Shown here one piece after another: positions 8,013-16,359 of a stretch of DNA of 30,503 nucleotides. Every line of letters begins with the position of its first letter. Within the stretch, counting starts at the first letter, position 1. The stretch is from an uncultured Mycoplasmatota bacterium (GTDB lineage Bacteria > Bacillota_I > Bacilli_A > RF39 > UBA660). The notes beneath the pieces were generated by a model. The model had not been told where the DNA came from. It searched no databases and saw nothing but the letters and a program-made list of their open reading frames with translations. The stretch spans positions 1 through 30,503 of the forward strand of contig CANPBV010000003.1 of NCBI GenBank assembly GCA_947572405.1, given 5' to 3'. The translations under genes were made by a program, and so were the position numbers.

Positions 8013-8047
8013 AAAAAAAGATATTTCCCAACTTTATCAATATCTTT
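8013..8047 (-). terminator. terminator of the ksgA-ung-tilS-ftsH operon
   Basis: Nine-base arms AAAGATATT (8017-8025 and its partner at 8039-8047), followed on the minus strand by a long T run (8013-8019), about 50 bases downstream of the ftsH stop. Confidence 0.75.
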
Positions 8048-8097
8048 GTTTTATACATATTTTATAATTCATTTTTATTGTTTTTAAAAAAGAAGAA

Positions 8098-10092
8098 TTA
8101 TTTTTCTAATCCTTCTAATTTTTCTATTAATTCTTCTTTGGATAAATTTTCTATATCTTCAAGTCCCTTTTCTAAAGCAATTTCTTTTAATTCATTCAGT
8201 GATAAATCCTTCAAACTAGCTTCTTTAAAATCACTTTCATCTATTTCTTTATCATCGTCTGGCATACAGCCATGTTTTACAAGATAATCGATCTGCTCTT
8301 TGGTAATTGTTTCATATTCTAATAATGTCGTTGCAATTAAATCTAATAATTTTTTATTTTCATTAATCACTGTTTTCGCTCTTTCATAGCATTCATGAAT
8401 AATTTTTCTTTGCTCCTGATCAATTTCAAATGCTACTTGACTTGAAAAATTTCTACTTTTATTATAATCTCTTCCTAGAAAAACACTAGATTCCTGATGT
8501 TCAAATTGAACTGGACCTAACTCACTCATACCATATTCTGTAACCATGGCACGGGCAATTTTTGTCGCTTTTTCAAAATCATTATGAGCCCCTGTAGTTA
8601 CTTCATGAAAAATAAATTCTTCTGCTACACGTCCACCAAGTAATCCACTTATCATACCTAATAATTCACTTTTTGTTTGTAAATAGGTTTCTTCTTTAGG
8701 AAGCATTAAATTATATCCACCAGCTGATCCTCGTGGCACAATGGTAATTTTTTGAACCTCATTTGCTCCATCTAGGCAAAGTCCTAAAACTGCGTGTCCT
8801 GCTTCATGATAAGCAACTACTTTCTTTTCATGTTCTGTATATTTATGGCTCTTCTTAGCAGGACCCATCAAAACACGATCATGAGCTTCATCAATTTCTG
8901 TCATACTAATTGCTTTTTTGTTTCTTCTAACAGCAAGTAATGCTGCTTCATTTAATAGGTTCTCCAAATCAGCTCCGCTAAAGCCAACTGTTCTTTTCGC
9001 TATGTTAGAAAGTTCTACACCTTTACTAAATGTTTTTCCTCTAGCATGAACCTTTAATATTTCTTCTCTTCCTTTTACATCTGGAAGATTCACGGTTACC
9101 TGTCTATCAAATCTTCCTGGGCGAAGTAATGCTGGATCTAAAACATCAGGTCGATTCGTTGCTGCAATAATTATAATTCCCTCATTGGCTCCAAATCCAT
9201 CCATTTCAGTCAGTAATTGATTTAAAGTTTGTTCTCTTTCATCATGTCCACCACCAAGTCCTGCTCCTCTTTGGCGTCCTACTGCATCAATTTCATCAAT
9301 AAAAATTAAACATGGTGCACTTTGTTTTGCTTGTTTAAACATGTCTCTTACACGACTTGCTCCTACACCAACAAATAACTCTACAAATTCACTACCACTA
9401 ATATAGTAAAATGGAACATTGGCTTCTCCTGCAACTGCACGTGCTAATAATGTTTTTCCAGTTCCTGGAGGCCCTACTAATAAAACCCCTTTTGGAATTC
9501 TAGCTCCTAATGACTGAAATTTTTTGGGACTTTTTAAAAAGTCTATCAATTCTGCTACTTCTTCTTTTTCCTCATCTAAACCAGCAACATCTTTAAATGT
9601 TACCTTTTTGTTATTTTCTGATAAACGAGCTCGACTTTTCCCAAAGTCCATTGATTTATTGGCACTCCCCATCTGTCTAGTAATTAGAAAAAAGGCCCCT
9701 CCTAATAAAATTAACATCGGAACAATATTAATTAAAAACAATATGATTTTATTAGAGTCTGGATCACTAATTGTTTCCAATTTAAATTTATGCTCTGCTT
9801 CTAAATCCATTAATTTTGTCATCGATTCTTCAGCTAGTGGCAATTTTAATACAAATGTTTCATTTTCATTATAATCTTTTAATTTTCCACGAATTTCATA
9901 AACATAAGCACTACTTCTAGGAATAACTCTAATTTCTGTTATATTTCCTTTTTCAGCTGCTTCTATAAATTTATCATACGTAATATTATTTACTTTTTGG
10001 TTAATTACATTGAAAAAATACATGACACTAGCTATGACTAGAAATAAAAATAAATATGGTACAAGCCCTCTTTTCACAGCTTTTTTATTCAT
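8098..10092 (-). CDS. ftsH: ATP-dependent zinc metalloprotease FtsH
   Basis: A 664-aa membrane AAA+ protease. Membrane segments are at about 9-29 and 115-138 with the extracytoplasmic domain between them. Walker A GPPGTGKT is at 207-214, Walker B FIDEID near 264-269, the second region of homology includes RPGRFDR (324-330), and the zinc site HEAGH is at 429-433. It degrades damaged or unassembled membrane proteins and some regulators. Unusual: the last 34 residues (631-664) look like a Rho_N/SAP-type helical domain (SLNELKEIALEKG, then LSKEELIEKL) after an acidic linker, whereas most FtsH tails are disordered. AAGGAGG precedes the ATG. The gene follows tilS by 16 bases; hprT, usually between them in Bacilli, is missing. 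Confidence 0.97.
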   Translation of the reverse strand: MNKKAVKRGLVPYLFLFLVIASVMYFFNVINQKVNNITYDKFIEAAEKGNITEIRVIPRSSAYVYEIRGKLKDYNENETFVLKLPLAEESMTKLMDLEAEHKFKLETISDPDSNKIILFLINIVPMLILLGGAFFLITRQMGSANKSMDFGKSRARLSENNKKVTFKDVAGLDEEKEEVAELIDFLKSPKKFQSLGARIPKGVLLVGPPGTGKTLLARAVAGEANVPFYYISGSEFVELFVGVGASRVRDMFKQAKQSAPCLIFIDEIDAVGRQRGAGLGGGHDEREQTLNQLLTEMDGFGANEGIIIIAATNRPDVLDPALLRPGRFDRQVTVNLPDVKGREEILKVHARGKTFSKGVELSNIAKRTVGFSGADLENLLNEAALLAVRRNKKAISMTEIDEAHDRVLMGPAKKSHKYTEHEKKVVAYHEAGHAVLGLCLDGANEVQKITIVPRGSAGGYNLMLPKEETYLQTKSELLGMISGLLGGRVAEEFIFHEVTTGAHNDFEKATKIARAMVTEYGMSELGPVQFEHQESSVFLGRDYNKSRNFSSQVAFEIDQEQRKIIHECYERAKTVINENKKLLDLIATTLLEYETITKEQIDYLVKHGCMPDDDKEIDESDFKEASLKDLSLNELKEIALEKGLEDIENLSKEELIEKLEGLEK

Positions 10093-10108
10093 TTAATCTT
10101 TTCCCTCC

Positions 10109-11410
10109 TTAATAGTACCTAAGTATTATATCATACTTTTCTTCTTTTGTTTTATCAAATTGTGATTTTTTCACTCCAGGAATCCAGACTATTTTATCAG
10201 TATTATCTGTAACAATTGGATAAGTAGCCCTGATATGCTCTGGTATTTTAGCATTTATAAAGATTTCTTTAATTTTTTTACTTCCATTTAGACCTTTTAC
10301 TTGCATTTTATCCTTTTCTTTTCTAGTTCTTACAAAAAGAGGCAATTCAATATCTTCTGTTCTTAATCGACAAATAAAATTAGAATCTGTTTCTTCCTCT
10401 TCCAAAAATTTGATTTCATGTCCATTTGGCAACACCAAATCATTTTCTAACTTCATTTGATAGGAACTTTTTTTCTGTTCACCAAATAAAATTGTTTGAT
10501 ATTCTTTTTTGATGTGCAACTGGTTTGGAAATATTAATTTTGTTCCTGATTTCATATTTAAAATTAAGTTCTGTAATAGGTCAATATGAATGGTTTGTAA
10601 TAATTCTCGTTCTTCTTTATAAAGATCACTCAATATCAGTTGCAATATCCGTTTGGCAATAATTTCATCTATACAATCCCAGCCTGAAATATCTAATACA
10701 TTATTTTGAAACCATACGTCTTTTTTGTCAGAAGCAGTTTTTATAATAAAGTTTTCCATTTCTTCTAATTCTCTACTTAATTTTAAAAATTTCAAATGCA
10801 CATTTTTTTGTTCCTGTTTCATAAATGGTAACATATTTTTACGAATTCGATTCCTTGTATAAATATCTTTTTCGTTGGAATCATCGATTCGATATGGAAT
10901 ATGGTTTTGACTATTATACTGAAGTAAATCAAATTTAGTATATTTTAATAATGGTCTCACTACAATATAGCCATTTTTCCTAGAAATTTCAGAAAAACCA
11001 TGTAAAGCTTCCATTGTAGAACCTCTTATTAAGCGAAATAAGATAGTCTCCATCAAGTCATCACCATGGTGTGCTGTAAAAAGATATTCACTATGATACT
11101 TTTTTAAAATCATTTCAAAAAAATGATACCTTTTTTTATGGGCTTGATTATGGAAATTATTTTTATTATATTCTTCTATTTTCATGCTTTCAAAAATATG
11201 GTGGTGCTTCTTTGAATATTCTCTTACAAATTTTTCGTCTTCATCTTGTCCCACTCTTCCCGTATTATGATTTACATGGGCACAGATAATGGTTTCAAAA
11301 TATGGTTCTAATAAAGATAATAATGCCATAGAATCTGGCCCACCTGATACGGCCACTACAACTGGTTGTTTTGAATCAATTTTTAATTTTCTAATGGTTT
11401 CTTCAATCAT
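10109..11410 (-). CDS. tilS: tRNA(Ile)-lysidine synthase TilS
   Basis: A 433-aa protein. The PP-loop SGGPDS is at residues 22-27, followed by the TilS-type HHGDDLMETILFRLIRG segment and NRIRKNMLP. A C-terminal domain contains the TYPIVTDNTDKIVWIPGV stretch typical of the TilS tail. The enzyme makes lysidine at C34 of the CAU-anticodon tRNA-Ile, an essential reaction. The best start is the ATG at 11410, which shares its A with the TAA stop of ung (TAATG), so translation is probably coupled; an in-frame TTG 6 bases upstream is less likely. The neighbour order tilS-ftsH is conserved in Bacillota. Confidence 0.95.
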   Translation of the reverse strand: MIEETIRKLKIDSKQPVVVAVSGGPDSMALLSLLEPYFETIICAHVNHNTGRVGQDEDEKFVREYSKKHHHIFESMKIEEYNKNNFHNQAHKKRYHFFEMILKKYHSEYLFTAHHGDDLMETILFRLIRGSTMEALHGFSEISRKNGYIVVRPLLKYTKFDLLQYNSQNHIPYRIDDSNEKDIYTRNRIRKNMLPFMKQEQKNVHLKFLKLSRELEEMENFIIKTASDKKDVWFQNNVLDISGWDCIDEIIAKRILQLILSDLYKEERELLQTIHIDLLQNLILNMKSGTKLIFPNQLHIKKEYQTILFGEQKKSSYQMKLENDLVLPNGHEIKFLEEEETDSNFICRLRTEDIELPLFVRTRKEKDKMQVKGLNGSKKIKEIFINAKIPEHIRATYPIVTDNTDKIVWIPGVKKSQFDKTKEEKYDIILRYY

Positions 11411-12060
11411 TACCAATCAATTCCCATCCCATAAATACCCTCTAAAAATTCATTCGTTTTGGAAAAAGGTTTACTTCCAAAGAAACCACGATATGCTGAT
11501 AAAGGGGATGGATGAACACTCTCTATTATTTTATGTTTGGGATTCGTAATCAGTACTTTTTTGCTTCTTGCATAACTTCCCCATAAAATAAATACGATGG
11601 GCTTTTCCCTTTCATTTAACATCTTTATGATATTGTCTGTAAATATTTCCCATCCTTTTTCTTTATGTGATAATGGCCTATCTTTTATAACAGTCATAAT
11701 AGAATTTAATAGTAGAACCCCTTTTTTTGCCCAATCAGTTAAATCACTACAGTTTCTCTTTACCCCAACATCATCTTCTAGTTCCTTAAAAATATTTTGT
11801 AAGGAAGGTGGCATTGGGACCCCCTCTTGTACAGAAAAGGAAAGTCCATGTGCTTCTCTTTCTCCATGATAAGGATCTTGTCCTAAAATGACTACTTTTA
11901 CTTCGTCATAATCTGTATATCTTAAAGCATTAAAAATATTTTTATATTCTGGGTATACAATTTTATGTTGATATTCATCTCTAACAAAAACTCCTAATTT
12001 TTTGAAATATTCTTTTTTTAATTCTTGTTCTAACATAACATCCCATTTTTTATTAATCAT
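11410..12060 (-). CDS. ung: uracil-DNA glycosylase (family 1)
   Basis: A 216-aa protein of normal family length. GQDPYH at 60-65 contains the water-activating Asp62, LLLN forms the second conserved block, WGSYARSKK the third, and HPSPLS at 183-188 contains the catalytic His and the DNA-intercalation loop. It removes uracil from DNA. The start is the ATG at 12060, one base after the ksgA stop, with AAGGAAG upstream. It is interesting that a dUTP pyrophosphatase gene (dut) lies 4 kb away: both keep uracil out of DNA. It is in the same operon as ksgA, tilS and ftsH. Confidence 0.97.
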   Translation of the reverse strand: MINKKWDVMLEQELKKEYFKKLGVFVRDEYQHKIVYPEYKNIFNALRYTDYDEVKVVILGQDPYHGEREAHGLSFSVQEGVPMPPSLQNIFKELEDDVGVKRNCSDLTDWAKKGVLLLNSIMTVIKDRPLSHKEKGWEIFTDNIIKMLNEREKPIVFILWGSYARSKKVLITNPKHKIIESVHPSPLSAYRGFFGSKPFSKTNEFLEGIYGMGIDW

Positions 12061-12061
12061 A

Positions 12062-12904
12062 CTACACTTCCTTTTCCTTGATTGTATTTGCCATATCAAT
12101 AAATATTTCAAGTGATAATTGTTCTGCCCTCACACTTAAATCAAACCCATATTTTTTTAATACTTGTTCCAAAACATCCAATGGATATTCTTTGAGATTA
12201 TTTTTTATGGTCTTTCTTTTTTGTTTGAAACTATCCCTGATTAGTTTAAAAAAATAGCGTTCATCTATTAATTGCTTTCGCTGTTCCTTTTTTTTCATTT
12301 CAATAATGATACTATCTACATTTGGTTTGGGAAGAAATACGTTTTTACTAACATCCATTAATTTCTTTACGTCAAAATAATAATTTAAAAATACAGACAA
12401 AGAACTATAGTCTTTTGTTCCTGGAGTTGCTTTAAATCTATCCCCGACTTCTTTTTGAACCATAATAACAATTTTATCAACTAGAATTTTTTCTTCTATT
12501 AATTTCATAATAATTGGAGTTGTTATATAATAAGGAAGATTTGCTACTACATATAAGGAATCATACGAATAAGAAGAAATCTTTTCATTCACATTAGAAG
12601 TTAAGAAATCTTCATAAATAATTTCTACATTTTTTTTACCGTTTAGTAATTCTTCTAACACTGGTTTTAATTTTCTATCTATTTCAAAACACAATACATT
12701 TTTTGCCCACTCACTTAGTTTATAAGTGAGTGCTCCTGCGCCTGGACCAATTTCTAAAACAAGAGTATTTGAAGTTATCATTGCTTTAGAAATAATGGCA
12801 TCTATAATATTTTCATCTACAATAAAGTTTTGTCCAAACTTTTTTTTAAAATTAAATCCATACTTTTCTAAAATAGCCGAAATTTTTTTTGGTGAGTATT
12901 CCAT
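12062..12904 (-). CDS. rsmA: 16S rRNA dimethyladenosine transferase KsgA (RsmA)
   Basis: A 280-aa SAM-dependent methyltransferase. It has the FGQNFIVD entry motif near residue 25, the SAM-binding loop EIGPGAGALT, the catalytic NLPYYI motif, and the QKEVGDRF segment. It dimethylates A1518 and A1519 of 16S rRNA. The start is ATG at 12904, because GGAGG (12910-12914) sits 5 bases upstream; the upstream in-frame ATG overlaps that site. rnmV, which normally precedes ksgA in Bacilli, is absent. It heads the operon ksgA-ung-tilS-ftsH with a clear promoter. Confidence 0.96.
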   Translation of the reverse strand: MEYSPKKISAILEKYGFNFKKKFGQNFIVDENIIDAIISKAMITSNTLVLEIGPGAGALTYKLSEWAKNVLCFEIDRKLKPVLEELLNGKKNVEIIYEDFLTSNVNEKISSYSYDSLYVVANLPYYITTPIIMKLIEEKILVDKIVIMVQKEVGDRFKATPGTKDYSSLSVFLNYYFDVKKLMDVSKNVFLPKPNVDSIIIEMKKKEQRKQLIDERYFFKLIRDSFKQKRKTIKNNLKEYPLDVLEQVLKKYGFDLSVRAEQLSLEIFIDMANTIKEKEV

Positions 12905-12930
12905 AAGTTCCTCCATTTGTTGTTTTATTT

Positions 12931-12959
12931 ATTATATCGACTTTTCCATTTTTTTTCAA
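12931..12959 (-). promoter_or_regulatory. sigma-A promoter for the ksgA operon
   Basis: Minus strand TTGAAA (12954-12959), 17-base spacer, perfect TATAAT (12931-12936), placed just after the yabE terminator. Confidence 0.75.
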
Positions 12960-12960
12960 G

Positions 12961-12980
12961 AAAAAAAGGATTTAAAATCC
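12961..12980 (-). terminator. terminator of the yabE-like gene
   Basis: GGATT/AATCC arms with a 3-base loop (12968-12980), followed on the minus strand by seven T (12961-12967). It overlaps the stop codon. Confidence 0.6.
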
Positions 12981-13670
12981 CCATCTTTGCACACTAAATT
13001 TAATATTTCGCCCTGTTATACCTCCAACTTTTGCATCATTCGTAGAAGCATAGGCTAAATCAATCCATACAATTCCATTTTTCCAAGCGCTATTCATAGA
13101 TCCGCCTCGATCTAAAACAACACCATAAAATGGCTCCCTTTTTCCACTATCCACTTTAATTATTGTTCCACATGGAAAAGCTGAAGCAGCTGATAAAATT
13201 CTCACCTTTCCATATTCTTTATCTTCATAATAAATTCCATCTGATATCAAACTATGTTTTCCTCTATTTTCAGTATGACAAGCAACAGTTCCAGTACGAC
13301 TACATCCTGGACAGTCTGGACCATAGCCAGTAATACGACCAACATATTCTCCTGCTACTCCTGTACCTTGTTCTATAATTTCAGTTACTGGCTCTTTTAT
13401 GATCACCTTTTTATCATTTTCTTTGATTGTTGTTATTCCTACTTCCCCTGGAATTAATATTTTTTTTATCGTCGAAGGCGTCTTAGAATTATATACAGTT
13501 TCTGTTTCATAAGGAATAATTTCATTCAAAGCACTATAACTCTTATCTTCATTCACATTAGTTATTTCTAATAATTCCTTTTGGATTATGGAACCACTAA
13601 AAATAGAAACAAACCCAATTAACAAACAACTAACCCATTTCCCAATCATGGTTAGAACGGCAATATTCAT
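12972..13670 (-). CDS. G5 and 3D domain cell-wall protein (YabE-like)
   Basis: A 232-aa protein. An N-terminal hydrophobic segment (about residues 8-28) acts as signal or anchor. A G5 domain (about 52-105, ending PVTEIIEQGTG) follows. The C-terminal 3D domain begins at ITGYGPDCPGC and ends with the Asp-containing VVLDRGG and WIDLAY motifs; 3D domains are double-psi barrels related to MltA lytic transglycosylases. The order resembles B. subtilis YabE, a shorter version. The start is ATG at 13670, because AGAGGTG is 6 bases upstream; the in-frame GTG at 13679 lies inside that site. Its place between tatD and ksgA matches B. subtilis. A role in peptidoglycan turnover is inferred from the domains. 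Confidence 0.88.
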   Translation of the reverse strand: MNIAVLTMIGKWVSCLLIGFVSIFSGSIIQKELLEITNVNEDKSYSALNEIIPYETETVYNSKTPSTIKKILIPGEVGITTIKENDKKVIIKEPVTEIIEQGTGVAGEYVGRITGYGPDCPGCSRTGTVACHTENRGKHSLISDGIYYEDKEYGKVRILSAASAFPCGTIIKVDSGKREPFYGVVLDRGGSMNSAWKNGIVWIDLAYASTNDAKVGGITGRNIKFSVQRWGF

Positions 13671-13709
13671 ACGATTCACCTCTTATGTTATTCCCCTACT
13701 ATCATATTA

Positions 13710-14468
13710 TCATAGAGATTTATTCAAGTCAAATCTAGAAAGCGCATTCTCTGTTGTAATGTTTAATACCTCTTCGACAGAAAGGCCTTTTATATTTGCC
13801 AAAGCTTGTGCTACCAATAAAATATTTTTCGGCTCATTTTTTGTACCTCGAAATGGTTCTGGTGCTAAATAAGGACTATCTGTTTCTAATAATATATGGT
13901 CGATGGGCAAAAAAGATACGACTTCTTTTAAAATTCGGCTATTTTTAAAAGTTAATACTCCTCCCACACCAAAATAAACATCTAATTTTAAAAACTGTTT
14001 TGCCATTTCCACGCTACCACTATAACAATGTAATATCATTTTTACATCTTGATATTCTTTCATAATATGATAGGTATCTTCTATGGCATCTCTACTATGA
14101 ATTACAACTGGTTTACGATACTTACGAGCTAAATCTAGTTGTTTTTTAAAAAACTCAATTTGTTTTTGTCTTTCTTCTATTCCATAATGATAATCTAAAC
14201 CAATTTCTCCAATAGCAACAATTTTCTTGTTCTTTAAATGATTTTCTATCCATTCTAATGAAGCGTTGGTACTAATTCCTACTTCCGTTGGATGGATTCC
14301 AATTGCCCCATAAACAGTGGGATAATTTTTTATTAGTTCTAATACTTCTTTATTGGTTGTATCATTTACTCCTGCTGCTATCATTTTGTTATTTTCCATA
14401 TTTTCAATAATTAATTCTACATTTTCATAATCTTCCTTGCATAAATGGCAATGTGTATCTATCATCAT
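13710..14468 (-). CDS. tatD: TatD-family metal-dependent DNase/hydrolase
   Basis: A 252-aa TIM-barrel metallohydrolase. Visible metal-site motifs are DTHCH at the start, GEIGLDYH near residue 92, VIHSRDA, ILHCYSG, and LLETDSPYL near 205. TatD enzymes are Mg-dependent nucleases proposed to act in DNA repair. Two consecutive ATG codons give a start at 14468 or 14465; GGTGAT is just upstream. It sits between metG and the yabE-like gene, as in B. subtilis. A terminator-like hairpin ends 9 bases before the start, so expression probably relies on read-through from the 55-aa gene or an unseen promoter. Confidence 0.95.
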   Translation of the reverse strand: MMIDTHCHLCKEDYENVELIIENMENNKMIAAGVNDTTNKEVLELIKNYPTVYGAIGIHPTEVGISTNASLEWIENHLKNKKIVAIGEIGLDYHYGIEERQKQIEFFKKQLDLARKYRKPVVIHSRDAIEDTYHIMKEYQDVKMILHCYSGSVEMAKQFLKLDVYFGVGGVLTFKNSRILKEVVSFLPIDHILLETDSPYLAPEPFRGTKNEPKNILLVAQALANIKGLSVEEVLNITTENALSRFDLNKSL

Positions 14469-14477
14469 ATTATCACC

Positions 14478-14508
14478 AAAAAAATCATACCATTAATCGA
14501 TATGATTT
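14478..14508 (-). terminator. terminator or attenuator hairpin directly before tatD
   Basis: Eight-base arms AAATCATA and TATGATTT (14482-14489 and 14501-14508) with an 11-base loop, followed on the minus strand by T (14478-14484). The T run leads into the GGTGAT ribosome binding site of tatD. Confidence 0.7.
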
Positions 14509-14676
14509 TCAACTTCTCACTTTTATAAAAATATAACGAGCAAAATATACTAAAACACAAGTTAGATAAATCATGTCTACTATATTTTGCTCTACTACAA
14601 TACTACCAAAAACTAACAATGAAACAGCGATGAAACCTAATACAACCCACTTCATATCTTTATTCTTAGTAGCCAT
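14509..14676 (-). CDS. 55-aa membrane peptide of unknown function
   Basis: A short reading frame with a good ribosome site (AAGGAG about 6 bases before the ATG) and its own promoter. The product begins MATKNKDMKW and has two hydrophobic segments (about residues 10-28 and 33-51) separated by a short VEQN turn, ending in KVRS: a two-helix membrane hairpin with basic ends. The codon pattern looks coding and a terminator follows immediately after the stop. I recognise no family. It lies between metG and tatD, where B. subtilis has none. It is too short for a function call. Confidence 0.65.
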   Translation of the reverse strand: MATKNKDMKWVVLGFIAVSLLVFGSIVVEQNIVDMIYLTCVLVYFARYIFIKVRS

Positions 14677-14713
14677 ATTTTCTCCTTCTATTCTTTTTTA
14701 AAATGACACTATT

Positions 14714-14743
14714 ACTATAGCATGTTTAAATTCATAAAAGCAA
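14714..14743 (-). promoter_or_regulatory. promoter for the 55-aa peptide gene
   Basis: Minus strand TTGCTT (14738-14743), 18 bases, TATAGT (14714-14719) with a TGC extended -10 element. The ATG follows at 14676. Confidence 0.6.
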
Positions 14744-14781
14744 TCAAATAATAACTATTTTGTTCGACAATTTACAACTAT

Positions 14782-16359
14782 TTACATCTTATTTTGATGA
14801 TATTCTTCGATTTGCGCTAATTTTTTTTCTTTATCAATTCTAGCAAATAATGGTGTTGGTTCATTAAGTTGGATTCCAATATCTAATCCTCTAAAATCAA
14901 TGAAGGAATCCATAAAACGGTTTCCTGTATTCAATTGCTTAAATATTGCATCTGCTGTTTCAGGTAAAAAAGCTTGCAATAATACGGCTCCTGAACGAAT
15001 GGCTTCTAATAAGTTATATAAAACTGTTGCTAAACGTTCTTGTTTCTCTGGATCTTTAGCAAGAGCCCATGGCATTGTTTCATCAATATATTTATTACTT
15101 CTTCTGAAAATTTCGAATACTTCATCAATGGCATCTGCAACACGATATTCGTTCATTTTTTCCTCTACCTTCTTAGGAGCATTTTTTACGATATCTATCA
15201 ATTCCTGATCTATTGCCTCTGGCATATTTGGTTCTTTTACCACTCCATCAAAATATTTTTTTGTCATGGATATGGTACGGTTTACTAGATTTCCTAAGAT
15301 ATTGGCTAAATCAGAATTAACCCTTTCAATCAATAATTCATAAGTAAAAGTCCCATCACTGGCAAATGGAATTTCATGTAGTAAATAATATCTAACCGCA
15401 TCTGTTCCAAATAAGCTAACCAAATCATCTGCATAAATAATATTTCCTTTTGATTTACTCATTTTATCCGTTCCACAAAGTAACCAGGGATGACCAAATA
15501 CTTGATGTGGAAGTGGTAAATCTAATGCCATTAAAATAATAGGCCAATAAATAGTATGAAATCTTAAAATATCTTTTCCTATTAAGTGTAAATCAGCAGG
15601 CCAATATTTATGAAATCGCTCGCTACTTTCTCCTTCCGGATTATATCCAAGCATCGTAATATAATTACTAAGAGCATCTATCCATACATAAACAATATGA
15701 CCTGGATCAAATTCTACAGGGACACCCCAAGTAAATGAAGTTCTAGAAACACACAAATCTTGTAAACCTGGTCTAATGAAATTATTAACCATCTCATTTT
15801 TACGACTTTCTGGTTCTATAAAATGAGGATGCGCTTCAATGTATTCTTCTAAACGCTTGCTATACTTACTTAGCTTTAAAAAATAAGCCTCCTCTTTCAT
15901 TTTATGAACGTCTCTTCCACAATCTGGACATTTTCCGTCTACTGCTTGTGTTTCTGTAAAAAAAGATTCACATGGGGTACAATATAATCCTTGATATTCG
16001 CCTTTATAAATATCTCCCTGATCATAAAGACGTTTGAATATTTTTTTGACACATTCTTCATGGAGTGGCGCTGTTGTTCTTATAAAGCAATCATAACTAG
16101 TATTCATAACATCCCAAATCCTACGAACCTCAAGCGCTACTTCATCAACGAATTCTTGAGGCTTCTTTCCTACTCCCTTTGCTTTTATCTCAATTTTTTC
16201 TCCATGTTCATCTGTCCCAGTCTGAAAATAAACATCATATCCCATTAACCTTTTATAGCGCGCAATTGCATCTGCTAGTACAATTTCATAAGTATTTCCA
16301 ATATGTGGTTTTCCTGATGTATATGCTATCGCAGTTGATATATAGAATTTTTCCTTCAT
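14782..16359 (-). CDS. metG: methionyl-tRNA synthetase (short form)
   Basis: A 525-aa class I synthetase. The HIGH-type motif is PHIGN (18-22), the zinc knuckle has two CxxC pairs (CTPC and CPDC) near residues 127-147, and KMSKS is near 300. The length shows that the C-terminal Trbp111-like tRNA-binding domain of B. subtilis MetS (about 660 aa) is absent. It charges tRNA-Met for initiation and elongation. The ATG overlaps the dut stop (ATGA) with GGAGG upstream, so dut and metG form an operon under the upstream T-box. In B. subtilis metS also precedes tatD and yabE. Confidence 0.97.
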   Translation of the reverse strand: MKEKFYISTAIAYTSGKPHIGNTYEIVLADAIARYKRLMGYDVYFQTGTDEHGEKIEIKAKGVGKKPQEFVDEVALEVRRIWDVMNTSYDCFIRTTAPLHEECVKKIFKRLYDQGDIYKGEYQGLYCTPCESFFTETQAVDGKCPDCGRDVHKMKEEAYFLKLSKYSKRLEEYIEAHPHFIEPESRKNEMVNNFIRPGLQDLCVSRTSFTWGVPVEFDPGHIVYVWIDALSNYITMLGYNPEGESSERFHKYWPADLHLIGKDILRFHTIYWPIILMALDLPLPHQVFGHPWLLCGTDKMSKSKGNIIYADDLVSLFGTDAVRYYLLHEIPFASDGTFTYELLIERVNSDLANILGNLVNRTISMTKKYFDGVVKEPNMPEAIDQELIDIVKNAPKKVEEKMNEYRVADAIDEVFEIFRRSNKYIDETMPWALAKDPEKQERLATVLYNLLEAIRSGAVLLQAFLPETADAIFKQLNTGNRFMDSFIDFRGLDIGIQLNEPTPLFARIDKEKKLAQIEEYHQNKM

